Positions 11,885 through 22,402 of a DNA stretch of 64,000 nt are shown piece after piece (position 1 is the first letter of the stretch; each line of letters begins with the position of its first letter). The notes under the pieces are model-generated. The model was not told where the DNA came from. It ran no database searches and saw nothing but the letters and a program-made list of their open reading frames with translations. The position numbers and the translations under genes are program-made. Origin of the DNA: Bagarius yarrelli (lineage: Eukaryota; Chordata; Actinopteri; Siluriformes; Sisoridae); contig VCAZ01000106.1 in the NCBI GenBank assembly GCA_005784505.1, forward strand, positions 1,572,555-1,636,554. The letters are read 5' to 3'.

Positions 11885-12950
11885 TGGAGTGAGTGAGTGA
11901 GTGAGTGAGTGAGTGAGTAAATGGGTCTGCTTGTTAGTGTGTGTGCGCGCGAGGGGGCGAGTGAGTGGATAAATAAGTAAGTGTGTGAATGAATGAGTGA
12001 GCAAACAAGCAAATGCGTTAGTGAGGGAATGTGTGAGTTTGTGGATCAAAGAGTGGGTGTGTGCAGTAAAGCGCGAGAGAGTGTATGAATAAATGAATGA
12101 GTGAATTAATTAGTGGGCGAAGAAGTGAGTGAGTGAGTGAGTGAGCAAGCAAACAAGCGAATGAGTGAATTGATGAGTGAGTGAGTGAGTGAGTGATCAA
12201 GCGAACAAGTGAGTGAGGGAGAGATGGAAAGAATGTGTGATTGGATGTATAAGTGGACCAGTGTATGGATGAATGGGTAAATGATGAATTGATGGTTGAG
12301 TTACTGAGTGGGTGGGGAAATAAATGATTGAGTGAGTAGATGATTAAGTGACCAAGTGAGTGGATGAATGAGTGACTGAGTGAGTGGTTGGGGGAAATAA
12401 ATGACTGAGTGAGGGGATGAATAATGTGATTGATGGTAAGTGGGTGGGAAAATAAATGACTGAGTGAGGGGATGAATGAGTGACTGAGTGAGTAAGTGGA
12501 AGAATAAATGAGTGAGTAAGTGGATAAATGAGTGACTGGGTGAGTGGGTGGGAGAATAAATAACTGAGTGAGTGGATGAATGAGTGACTGAGTAAGTGGG
12601 TGGGAAAATAAATGACTGTGCGAGTGGATAAATGAGTGACTGGGTGAGTGAGTGGGAGAATAAATAACTGAGTGAGTGGATGAATGAGTGACTGAGTAAG
12701 TGAGTGGGAGAATAAATGACTGAGTGAGTGGATAAATGAGTGACTGGGTAAGTGGGTGGGAAAATAAATGACTGTGCGAGTGGATAAATGAGTGACTGGG
12801 TGAGTGAGTGGGAGAATAAATAACTGAGTGAGTGGATGAATGAGTGAGTGAGTGAGTGAGTGAGTGAGTGAGTGAGTGAGTGAGTGAGTGAGTGGGAGAA
12901 TAAATGACCGAGTGAGTGGATAATTGAGTAAGTGAGTAACTTCATAAATG
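11885..12950. repeat. GAGT-type satellite with 52-bp unit and 156-bp higher-order repeat
   Basis: About 1.07 kb of GAGT/GAAT/GGAT tetranucleotide-derived sequence. The right half is organised in units of about 52 bp (GTGGGAGAATAAATAACTGA type). A segment at 12614-12690 recurs almost unchanged at 12770-12846, a spacing of 156 bp or three units. The pure GAGT run at 12840-12893 is the youngest part. The 227-codon minus-strand ORF here is repeat translation (HSLT repeats). Confidence 0.92.
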
Positions 12951-13350
12951 CCGTTACACTGAACACGGGGGATTTTGCAACCATTGTTTTGAAAGTAAAC
13001 CCACGCAGACGGAGGAGAGAATAAACGGCGCTGTCTCTTTAAATCATTTCACCGTTTACCTCAAAGCTGAAGCATGAGAAACGGAGTGGCTGGTAGATGG
13101 TTGCCAGGTTCATTCACCGCATTTTAAATAAGCAGCTCGTTGCAAAACTCTTTAAAATGCACATTAATCCATAAAAACTTATCTTTAAATGTATTCTCTA
13201 ACTCACAGCTGGTTTAAACACGCACAGGTGAGAAAACTCAAAAGTCAATAAAACAATCTGGCAACCCGCGGGTAAAAAAGGAGAATCAGTGACTTTCAAT
13301 GTTATCTGATTAATAACCAACGGAAGACTGTTTTCTTCTAATTTTATACT

Positions 13351-13352
<2 letters not shown>

Positions 13353-13402
<50 letters not shown>

Positions 13403-13423
13403 CGCGCGCGCGCGCGTGTGTGT
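13353..13423. repeat. (TG)n-(CG)n microsatellite
   Basis: About 50 bp of TG followed by a CGCGCG run and more TG. It is an unbroken alternating purine-pyrimidine stretch. Confidence 0.95.
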
Positions 13424-13569
13424 TTCTGCTGCTACTTCAGAATTTTCTTACTACAAAAAAGTGAAAGTGGACTTGTGAATGGACGCACGTCTATGGTGTG
13501 TGTGTTCTACTGATCATAGAGCGAATTCTTACAATCGGCTGTAGGATATACCCCTCCTTTCCTAGCGCG

Positions 13570-13615
<46 letters not shown>

Positions 13616-13725
13616 CTCTCTTTCACACTTACCAATCAAAGGTTTGTGCACTATGAGTTCTGACAGCATGCAAAAACCAAATGTGAATAAAAATCACACC
13701 CCCCCAAACCATACAATCTGTCCTT

Positions 13726-13756
<31 letters not shown>
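13570..13756. repeat. Two (CA)n microsatellites
   Basis: CA runs at about 13570-13611 and 13733-13756, separated by unique sequence. Confidence 0.9.
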
Positions 13757-13869
13757 GATATTAAGACATTAGACCGTAATCAGGAAAATACCATATTTAT
13801 TTATTACCGCATTTTCTTTTTTATTTTCTTTTTGTTTCTTTCTTTCTTATTAGTTACTATTACTATATA

Positions 13870-13872
<3 letters not shown>

Positions 13873-13920
<48 letters not shown>

Positions 13921-13932
13921 TAATGATAATAA
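13873..13932. repeat. (AAT)n microsatellite
   Basis: About 20 AAT units inside an AT-rich stretch. Confidence 0.95.
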
Positions 13933-15404
13933 TGTGGCTCGAGCTTCTACTGTTTATTTTGATTTTATAAAATGATAATAATTAAAAGGAGGTTTTGATG
14001 GTTGTAGTTTTTAAGCCATGACATTGTTCCGTTATTTGTGTCGCATTTTTTTCGTTTAAGTTTCACTTGCTTGATATTTTCTTTGCTTCATTTTTTTTTA
14101 TTTCTTTGCCTTAAATTAAAAACTCGGCCAGGTCCGTTAATGAGTTTTATTACACGGTTTTATTATTACTATTAGCGGAAATCCGAGAATTTCCAAAGCA
14201 GCGTCAATTCACTAAACTAACAAACGGTAAATTGTTCGATAGAAAACTAAACTCGAATTACAACAATAACAATAATAATAACAACAACAACAATAACAAC
14301 AACTATAATAATAATAATATCCTACAATTATAATGCTAGTTTAAAGTAATTCTTTCTTTCTAAGTTAATTATTACTACTTCTGTACCTGGTGGCAAATAT
14401 AAAAAAGCGTAAATTCAAGTACGAATTTACGAATTTATTTGATTGTTTAATATCTTTATGCGTTACATTTTTTTACCACTTGTATAAGTGTGTGTGTTTG
14501 CGTGTCATATAGACATAAAGCATCTTTACCATTTCACCCCTTTTCTGGACCAGCCCACGTGCCAGGGTGTGTAATGCACATTGGAGAAGGTCATTCGGGA
14601 TTTGTTATTAAAGCGCAATAAATCATGCGCAATAAATCAAAATAATGATTTCCAGGAGGTGATATTACAACCCTAAAAGGTTCCTGCGTGTCAGATGAGA
14701 GGATAAACTCATCCTCCTCCTCATCTCACTCTTTCCTGCCACTTCAGGATGTAATAAGATGCTGCGGAATATCTGTCTCTTCATCACTAAACTACAAGTT
14801 CACAAAAGACCGTGAACCGTGAGAAATTCTCATGTCCTGCAGTCATTTCTTTATAGGTGATGCTGTTCTTTATAGGTGATGCTGGTCATCTCAATTGAAA
14901 CTACAGAAATGTTTGCAATATTAGAATCCAAGCGTCGGATACCTGGACCTCAGTGAAAACACTACACTGAGAAGAAACGAGAAGGTTGAGCGTCTGTAGT
15001 GAAATGGTCCCTTTAATGGAATAAGTGCATTACATCGTGTAAAAAACATAATGGCGTTTAAATGGGATATAACAGAAGTCCACCATAAAGTAAAATGTCC
15101 CTGTTTTGTCTCTTAACCGGATCTTCAACAAATGTTTATTTATTATTATAGTTATTTCTGTGTTGAATATTGATAGTAAATGTTTAGTAGATGTCTCATT
15201 GATCTAACACTCCTTGTGTTCTGGCGAGTGTTTAAGTGTCAGTTACAGGTACGTGTCTTTCTGACCTCTGACCTGTCTGTCTCTCTGCCTGTTTTTGTCC
15301 AGTCCCAGGATCACTTAAATCGAAGCTGAAGTGCAGAGAGAATCTGGGTTAGTGTAGTGTGTGTCGGGAATAAAGGGTCTGTGTGTGTGTGTGTGTGTGT
15401 GTGA

Positions 15405-15951
15405 ATGACGCTGGATTTGTTTCGTCCTCACAAAGCAGGAAGCAGCTGCGGATGGAGAAAAGACGTTCCGCTCGACTGGCGGCGCACAAAAGAGCAGCGC
15501 AACTTTCTCAAGGAGGGAAAAGAGGGTGAGAAAAAAGAGCTAGACGTTTTTGGGGTCTCGCGCCGGGTTATATCAGTCTGTCTTCCTTTCTCTCTGTACA
15601 ACCTGAGGAGTTCCTCAAAAAAGAAGTTTATTTGTAATAGTTAGGAATACGGATCATATAAAGCTGACTGGTGCGCCACCTACAGGACAGGTTACCAACC
15701 ATCCATCTGTCTTCACCTCCGCAGTGTTTTCCGGAAACGGCGTACAGGGATATACGCCATGTAGAACGCAGTCTTTTGGAATTCCAGGTTTTGGATCATC
15801 CCATATATCCCACTCATCTGAAAATCTAGGAATTCCTCACACATCTGCTCGACGGTTCTTTCACAGCCCTGCCTGTTCCAGGAGAAAAGCACCAGAGAGG
15901 AGAGAGAAACGCTGCCATCTTGTGACAAGCAGCAGAACAACAGGAGAATAA
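15405..15951 (+). CDS. Speculative two-exon ORF of 115 aa, unknown protein
   Basis: An ATG at 15405 opens 121 nt of reading frame (MTLDLFRPHK start) up to a donor AGG|GTGAGA at 15526. After a 199-nt intron the acceptor CCTCCGCAG| at 15724 restores the frame (phase 1), and it runs to TAA at 15949-15951, which overlaps AATAAA. The predicted product is basic, Ser/Arg-rich and has no domain or membrane segment I recognise. Another short frame (ATG at 15452, MEKRRSARLAAHKR) uses the same first segment. This may be a lncRNA or chance; I give it little weight. Confidence 0.15.
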
Positions 15952-16284
15952 AAGGCGCCTTAAACACCTAAACACAGTTGATGTTAGGCAAACTTTAACT
16001 GAGCTAACCTAGCTACCATATACTGTTGCTAGGTAACTTTAGACTGTTAGCAAAAGATCTTGTTGAGATTAGAACATCCTGTGTGCCATAAAAACGTATG
16101 CCAAGCAGATTCTGAATGCTAGTTTAATCTTAGTAAATGTAAGTGCCTTTATTTGTCACTTATACTTTTAACAGCATGATGATATATTAACGAAAAGATG
16201 CTTGGGCCCAAACTTCATCTTGGGTCACCTTTGGCTGAAGGTAATGATTGAAATCCAGTTTGACCAAACGTTTGTGTACGTAAT

Positions 16285-16470
16285 GTGCGAAAGGCGGGAC
16301 TTACTGTAGGAGACGTTCGATGGGGGTCCCAATGGTAGTGTGTAAAAGGCTGGACTTACCGTAAGAGAAGCCCAATGGGGGCCACAATGGTGGTGTGTGA
16401 AAGGCTGGACTTACTGTAAGAGAAGTTCAATGGGGGCCCATAGTGGTGGTGTGCAAACGGCGGGATGTAA
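16285..16470. repeat. Minisatellite, about 55-bp unit x 3.5
   Basis: Three to four diverged copies of a 55-56 bp unit with core GGCTGGACTTACTGTAAGAG and CAATGGGGGCC. Confidence 0.88.
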
Positions 16471-17092
16471 GAGAAAATTGAAAATTTGCAATATGCAAGA
16501 ACACAAACAATAAATAGCAACAGAAAAAAAAAGCAAAAGCCAAATCTCTTAAATATTTAAGGCTATTCAGAAATCTTTTCCGAATGCATTTTTAAGGTCT
16601 AAAAAGAGGACATGTCCAGCAAGAAACATTGTATATAGGGTTTGACGGATGCCATGATCACAACGCCACGAGTTGGTTGATTTCACACAGCAGTAGTACA
16701 CATGGCGTACTATAGTAGGTCATTCCTGCTGCATTAAAAAGCGCAATGAGTCACAGTCTTTCAGGGAATAAAATGGGGGTTTGTGTGTGTGTATTAAAGG
16801 GTGAAATCTGGGGAAAGGCAGGCAAGTGTAAAATGACACGATGCTGATTGCATGCAGTTTCCCTTATGGAAATTAACCTTATTAATCTTCTTTTTTTTGC
16901 TGTTGTACTGATGTTTAGATGAGTGGTGGCGGTGCTTCAGGAATTGAAATCCATTCTTGTGCTGGCAATTTATATGAGTCTATGTTGTTCTTTGTCTTAA
17001 TTTTTCATAATAATGTTGCTTCTCATTAGCATTCAGATACCAACTAGCGTGATCCTCTCAAAATGGCCGTGGCGCCGCAGCATATTCTCTAT

Positions 17093-17259
17093 ACATTTAC
17101 AGCATTTTGGCAGACGCCCTTATCCAGAGCGACTTACATTTATTGCATTTATACAACTGAGCAATTAAGTGGCAGGGGTAGCTTGGTGGAGCTGGGAATC
17201 AAACCCACAATCTTCAGGTTGGCAGTCCAACACCTTAAACATGAGCCACCACTTCCCCA
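17093..17259 (-). repeat. tRNA-derived SINE
   Basis: Nearly full-length minus-strand copy. It starts with the complement of the CTCTGGATAAGGGCGTCTGC tail and ends with the tRNA-like head (complement of GGTGGCTCATGT-TTAAGGTG). Local ORFs are repeat-derived. Confidence 0.85.
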
Positions 17260-18225
17260 ATACAAATGTATATATAGTACCAGTTACAGTAGAAATAAGT
17301 ATTTGTAGCATATACCATTCAGCTGTAAATTGTTTTTATTTAAAATATGACTGTGGTAATTTCTTAAATTTCCTCAAACGCCACACATGGCGTTTCCTTT
17401 AGATTGGCAGGTTTAAGCTGTCTGGCAACTCACTTGGGTAGAAAAAAAATTGTGGCCATACAAGGAGTTAACAAGCTATGAAGCAAGACCCTTTCCTGGC
17501 CACAGTTGCTAAAAAGTTTTCAAGTATTTGAGCAACTAGCACAAAGTCTGAAAACGTGTTCAATGTGTTCAACAACAAAACGTGGAAACATTTAAGGACG
17601 GTTAATATTTATAGTTTTATAGTTCAAAAACAATTCATCTGGAATGTCGACGCTTCCAACTTCATTTTATTTTGGGTACAATGTAAAAGAAATCATGCAA
17701 CTACAATAGTAAAGCACAGACCCAAAAAAAGCACACACACACACACACAGATGAAAAAATCCTTAGATAAAAATAAAGCTTTCGTTCACTTCATCGTTTC
17801 CCTGAACTAAACTCTTGTTAGCGAGTCGCATCATTAGTTTTATCCTCCAGCTGTATCTTCCAACAAACACACACTCATTAATACACACTTTTTTTTCCTC
17901 AGAACAGTAGGCGTGGTCATTGGTGTGACTAACATCGCTTTGTGTGTGTGAATGTAAACGGACTTAAATTGTAAGTTATTGCTTCTTTGTACTGCATTTG
18001 ATTTTTTTTTCTAACAAAACAAAGCAAAAATAAATATCAAGGCTTATTTAAACTGATTGCACTTATAATCTTTCTCAAAATACCAAAAGCACCGTATTTT
18101 CCGTAACAAAAACAAAATTCCAGTTACAGACGTCTCATACAGCAAGAAATCTGAAAATCATCTTCTGATTATTAGACCAATCTCAGTTATTTTAGCATTG
18201 AAACTATTTTACTACCAAATATCAA

Positions 18226-19273
18226 ATGAAAAAAAATATGAAACTAAAAACACTTGAGTACATTTTATTCACAAAGTCTACGACAAATTTACATATCAAC
18301 CACTTCAGCCAATCAGAGCCCGTGCTGGGCGGAACCCGAAAAAGTTTAAAATCACATTACGAAACATACGGCGCTTTTCTTGTGCAAATAATTAAAGAAG
18401 CAAAAATTGCAAGGAGAAAAGTGGAAAAGAAAAAGAAGGAATAAAGAAAGTGACAAAAGCACTGTGTGTGTAATACAAAGGCAATCACGGATTGCAAAAA
18501 ATCTTTAAGGCTGCCATTAAAACAACGATCGGAGGGCATTCAAAAACATTGAACATGGCGATGTGTAATGAGCAACACTTTCAATTTGCGGTTTGGCAAA
18601 CAAGTCTTTCCATAAAGTAACACTAGTAGTAGCAAAAGTTTGGCCGTTTGGGTGCAGCCTGAAAACGGTTCCCTTTTTGTGGCGTCGTCTTCCAGCAAAC
18701 AATCAAACAGGTCATTTGGCCACTTTTTTTTTTAAACACACAATCAATGCAATTATCTTTTCTCCTTCATATTTCAATATCTAGATCTGCAGTATATCTT
18801 TCACACACACACCTGAGGCAAACACACTGTATAACTGAAAAACTGAACCCAGCTCTGCTACATATCTCTGAGGGAGTTGGTTTAAAAGTAACTGCGATGA
18901 CTAGGTTGCCGTTTTAACCGTTGCAACTCCATTAAAGATGATAAGGATTCAGAAATCCTCTCCAATGGCATCGACACCGCAAATCGCAAGGAACTTCTGG
19001 AGTGAAAACTTCCCACTTGAATGTTTTATGGGGAGGCCTTTTTAAAAGACGAGGAGGAGGGAACCACGTGGGAATTTGGGGGCAGGGCCTACTGTACCGG
19101 ACTTGTGATTCACATACACTCAGGAACAAACCCAGCACAGTCTTTCACGCCACCGTGGTTCAGTTTAGTCCGACCTCCTGGACACACAAACACACAAAGT
19201 CTGTCTGCCTTTGCTTTCAAACAGCAGCGAGAGATCAGAAGAGAAGCTTATAGGCTCCCTTCCATGCTGCCTG
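18226..19273 (-). other. insig1: Probable insig1 3' UTR
   Basis: Minus-strand sequence after the insig1 stop codon. A poly(A) signal AATAAA lies on the minus strand at 18269-18264 (TTTATT on plus), giving a 3' UTR of about 1 kb, plausible for this gene. The region has no SINE or long microsatellite. The UTR limit is inferred, not shown. Confidence 0.4.
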
Positions 19274-19303
19274 CTAGTCATTGTGAGGTTTTTCGTTTGT
19301 AAC
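19274..19303 (-). CDS. insig1: insig1 coding exon 5 (terminal micro-exon)
   Basis: Thirty nucleotides: nine codons (VTNEKPHND) plus TAG (19276-19274). The acceptor is TCTTCAG (AG at 19305-19304). It matches the short family C-terminus, which in human ends EKPHSD, and joins exon 4 in phase 0. Confidence 0.88.
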   Translation of the reverse strand, partial: VTNEKPHND

Positions 19304-21546
19304 CTGAAGAGACAAGGAACAGAAAGGATGAGTTACAATAAGATGAACTGGGTAAAGTTTCTATTTAAAGGTTACATAAGCAGAAAAACATGCTGCTAAC
19401 TAGCTTTGGAAAATTTAACACAAGGACTGACCATGGCCAGCTGCCTGCCGATGTTCCCCACAGTCACACCTCCAGAGAAGAAGATGCAGGGCAGCCATGA
19501 CCGAACGTAGCCTAACTGCGGAGATGGAAACCTGAGCAAAAAGATTAGACACACGATTTAGCGCTAATTCCTAATTCAACAAAATCCGTGGCTATGCCAT
19601 GATTTTCTAATATGTCTGTAAAACACATGAAGATGATGACGTACTGGTAGATGCCGTTGTAGACTAGAAGCTGTGTGATAAGTGTGGCAAAAAATGCTGT
19701 AGTCAGGCCCAAACCAAATCCACTTCTGGAGCGATCAAACGTCCACCAGAGACCCAGAGACAGAGCAGCCAGAGTTAGACACAGCTGCAGGTTATTCACA
19801 AAGTCCAGCTTCTGATACATACAATGAGTTAAGGACAAGAGGCCACCAAATCAGAAATAAATTACAGCAAAAATATCATCATTAATAGTTAAAATATTAG
19901 GAAAAGAATTAAAACAAAACCTCTATAGGAAACTATAAAAAATAACACCAAAAAACAGAATGAGTTTAATAAAAAACATAATTTGTAAAAAAAGAAGTGT
20001 ATAAAAAAATAAAGACTAAAACTACAGAAAAATTAAAAAATAAATAACCTAAAATCGCTAAAACTTAGTTACAAAAGAATTGTCGACTACTTGCGTTGAA
20101 AATATGACCTGGAAATATGGCAGAAATATAAATATTGCAAAAGTATAAATAATTAATTAATTTTGGGTATTAGGTATAGTGCGTGTGTGTGTGTGTGCAG
20201 TGGATGGGAACTGGTAAGGATACAGCACTGGCATGGTTGATGCCGACGAACACGGCGATGCAGCGCATGACACTTGCCCATTCGCGCTTAAACTTGTGCG
20301 GTTCTCCAAGATGGCTGTCCAGATAGGGATACAACAAACCCACCACAGCTGCAGAAACACAACAAGACACAAACATTAGTCAATTACAGTGTGTGATTCA
20401 TTTACAATAATACATGCTATTGTTTGTTATTATAGGATTATAACTTTAGAATATAGGGTTAAACTAAAAACAATACCATTATGAATAAAATTACAGATTT
20501 GACAAGGAATTAATCTTGGTAAAGATACTTGGCGAATGATGTCACTGAATTGCTTTCAAATTAACTTATGTCAGTTCAGCTAGGAAAAACCTTAGGAAAA
20601 CCTGAAAAGTACATACTATCCATTTAAAAAAAAAAGATTGTTTCTTTAATGTTTGTCTGGTGATAACTTGTTTTTTAGTTACTTTTATAGGTGTATCATT
20701 TGTGTTAGTGTTATTAAGTAATTATAAAGTACTATAATGGATTATAGTATATACTACAATGGATTTTTAATGAATTTTAACTTTTGTGTCCAAACTTCTG
20801 ACTGATAATGTATATAATAGAAAATATTTATATAAAACACGATATATTTCTTGATTAGGTTAAGAGAGAAAATTTGTTTGTCCTCCATGCTGCCTGAGGT
20901 AAATGGAATGTGGGCGTGACAGAGTGACGTAGGGCTTATATCTCGCGCGGACACTCGCAGACGCACTTCCGTGTTTCTCTTTGTCGTTAAATGGCGTGTT
21001 CGAGCCATCAGCCAATACTGTGCGTTTGCGCCGCTCACCCGTTTTGGAACGAGCCAATCAATGAGCAGCACACCGGACTGACATGCAGCCGCTTCCTTTA
21101 GGATCCCCCCCCCCTTTTTTTTTAATACAAAACACAAAAACTTCAAAGTTCAAATATCGAAATCAAAATAAACCCAAATCAAAACCAAAAACACACCGAC
21201 ACATTTATGAATAAATAAAATAAATCTACTCTGATTTACCCGCGGCGGTTCCGCAGCATAGAGGAATCCACCAAGCTGAAGAAAATAAAGGGTCCAGCAC
21301 CTCATCAGGCAGTAGGGCGTCTTTCCGTTGTATTTGCAGGAAATAAAGCACCAACGCCAACAACACGCCGACAGCAAATAAAACAAGTCCCCGCCGGATT
21401 AAATTAGCAGAACGAACCCTTAGCAGCATCGCCGCGACGCCGGACATCATATCACTGGTTTTAGACGATATCCACATGCACAATTCTGTCAAATCTGTCG
21501 CTTTCAACCCAGTGCAGCTCCAGCAGCGCTCTTTAAGTCTCGGCAT
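19274..21546 (-). CDS. insig1: Insulin-induced gene 1 protein (INSIG1), five coding exons
   Basis: Polytopic ER membrane protein. When sterols are high it binds oxysterol, retains the SCAP-SREBP complex in the ER and promotes degradation of HMG-CoA reductase. Coding exons are 21240-21546, 20224-20348, 19645-19811, 19432-19531 and 19274-19303 (307+125+167+100+30 nt), giving 242 aa; phases join exactly and all introns are GT-AG. Visible family features are the RRGLVLF segment opening TM1 (about 51-70), AWWIPLCCGT at 91-100, the loop EPHKFKREW with Lys121/Lys123 matching the human ubiquitination lysines 156/158, Asp170 in WWTFDRSRSG matching human Asp205, and the near-invariant RSWLPCIFFSGGVTVGNIGRQLAM. 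The N-terminus is shorter than in human INSIG1 (277 aa), as in other fish. MPRL is chosen as start because fish INSIG1 begins this way; the C-terminus is EKPHND. Confidence 0.95.
19432..19531 (-). CDS. insig1: insig1 coding exon 4
   Basis: 100 nt encoding FPSPQLGYVRSWLPC through RQLAM. The acceptor is TTGCTCAG (AG at 19533-19532) and the donor ATG|GTCAGT (GT at 19431-19430). Too short to appear as a free-standing ORF; identified from the conserved final transmembrane segment. Confidence 0.93.
19645..19811 (-). CDS. insig1: insig1 coding exon 3
   Basis: 167 nt from KLDFVNN to VYNGIYQ. The acceptor is TATCAG (AG at 19813-19812). The donor CA|GTACGT (GT at 19644-19643) is preferred over one three to four bases later because it gives the phase needed by exon 4 and keeps the family length. 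Confidence 0.9.
20224..20348 (-). CDS. insig1: insig1 coding exon 2
   Basis: 125 nt encoding AVVGLLYPYLDSHLG through NHASA. The acceptor is TTTCTGCAG (AG at 20350-20349) and the donor is GCT|GTATCC (GT at 20223-20222). It carries the KFKREW lysines that are the family's ubiquitin sites. Confidence 0.93.
21240..21546 (-). CDS. insig1: insig1 coding exon 1
   Basis: Encodes residues 1-102 plus one base, with the variable N-terminus, TM1 and the start of TM2. The ATG is at 21546-21544 and the donor is G|GTAAAT (GT at 21239-21238). An upstream in-frame codon run to 21561 lacks an ATG and is not needed. Confidence 0.92.
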
Positions 21547-21728
21547 TTGGCAATAACACACAAAAATAAAGCAAAGCCCTAACAGAAAAAAAGACCAAAA
21601 AGGTTTTCACAGAAAAAGTTGCGGACGAGTATTTTGCTGGGGGAAAAAAAATCCCTTTTCTTTCCGCCAATAATTTGTAATCGATAAAAAAAAAAACCCA
21701 CTTCTGTCCTTGCTTGCACTTTTACACC

Positions 21729-21738
21729 TTTATATAGC
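21729..21738 (-). promoter_or_regulatory. Putative insig1 TATA box
   Basis: On the minus strand the sequence reads GGCTATATAAAGG, a strong TATA match, about 185 bp upstream of the insig1 ATG. This would put transcription start near 21700 with a 5' UTR of about 150 nt. A CCAAT box lies slightly downstream at about 21666. Confidence 0.5.
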
Positions 21739-22111
21739 CAGTGAATGATGTATTTCCCACCATGTGCTCACATCATCATCCTCTCAAACGTTTGGTCTTC
21801 CCACGATTCAGACCTCTCTTACCACATGAGTCAACAGACCGGGTTGCCAGATTTCATTAAAGCTGTTTGTCTCTGCTATTTGTGTAACCGTCAAACATAC
21901 CATAATTCATCTGAATGCTGTAACATAACAACAACATTAAAATGTCACGAGAAATAAGCTAGTTTTGCCTAAAAAGAAACCCTACATTTTTCTATTTTAA
22001 CGTCTGTAATAAATAATAAACCTCACACACGTAAAGAGAAACCTTGGTTCAATCTGGCAACACGTCAATCTACACCAGAAGGCGTGTTGATGTCTGGTGA
22101 GTCGCTTAGCA

Positions 22112-22149
22112 CCAATCATATTACAGCAGCTCATATGACGTCACCCCAC
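22112..22149 (-). promoter_or_regulatory. CCAAT + CRE + SRE cluster upstream of insig1
   Basis: Within 38 bp are CCAAT (22112-22116, in ACCAATCA), a perfect palindromic CRE TGACGTCA (22136-22143) and GTCACCCCAC (22140-22149), which differs from the classic SRE-1 ATCACCCCAC at one base. SREBP works with NF-Y, and often with CREB/ATF, at closely spaced sites. INSIG1 is an established SREBP target. The cluster is about 0.6 kb from the ATG and about 0.4 kb from the TATA box. Confidence 0.6.
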
Positions 22150-22336
22150 GCCACCTCCTTCGTGTAGAAAGAACAGAGATGTGCCAAACATAAACTTTAC
22201 CTCATATAACTTGTGTAAACTACATACTGCAGAGAAAAACACACACTGACATCTTGTCCTTTCACATACTACCTAAACAGACACACACAATTTCAGCTGT
22301 CGTGCATACTAAATACTGACGTGAGCCCCAGTTACA

Positions 22337-22402
22337 GGGGGTAGGGGTGGGGGTGGTTTGTCTGTGTGGGTGTCGGAAGGGGGGGCGGGGGGGGGGTGGG
22401 GG
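22337..22402 (+). other. G-rich tract, potential G-quadruplex
   Basis: Multiple runs of four to ten G separated by short loops on the plus strand, about 190 bp beyond the SRE cluster on the promoter side of insig1. Confidence 0.7.

Larger units (their letters stand above)
12951..15300. other. Intergenic, en2 upstream; possible conserved element at 14520-14820
   Basis: No coding exon seen. Apart from the microsatellites listed, 14520-14820 is non-repetitive and of higher complexity. It contains a tandem GCGCAATAAATCA pair (near 14611-14640) and AATAAATCA-type homeodomain-like sites. Its position upstream of a developmental gene makes an enhancer possible, but this is inference. Confidence 0.35.

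Noticed and set aside
12301..12984. 227-codon minus-strand ORF
   Set aside because: It is entirely satellite translation (HSLT/FSHS repeats) because the repeat lacks stops in that frame.
15713..15967. Minus-strand 84-codon ORF
   Set aside because: No ATG at its start, no known domain, and it overlaps the opposite-strand candidate; neither is well supported.
19504..19644. Alternative insig1 exon 3/4 junction (TAC|GTCATC joined to CCGCAG|TTAGGC)
   Set aside because: It keeps frame but deletes four residues of a conserved segment; CA|GTACGT joined to TCAG|GTTTCC restores the family length.
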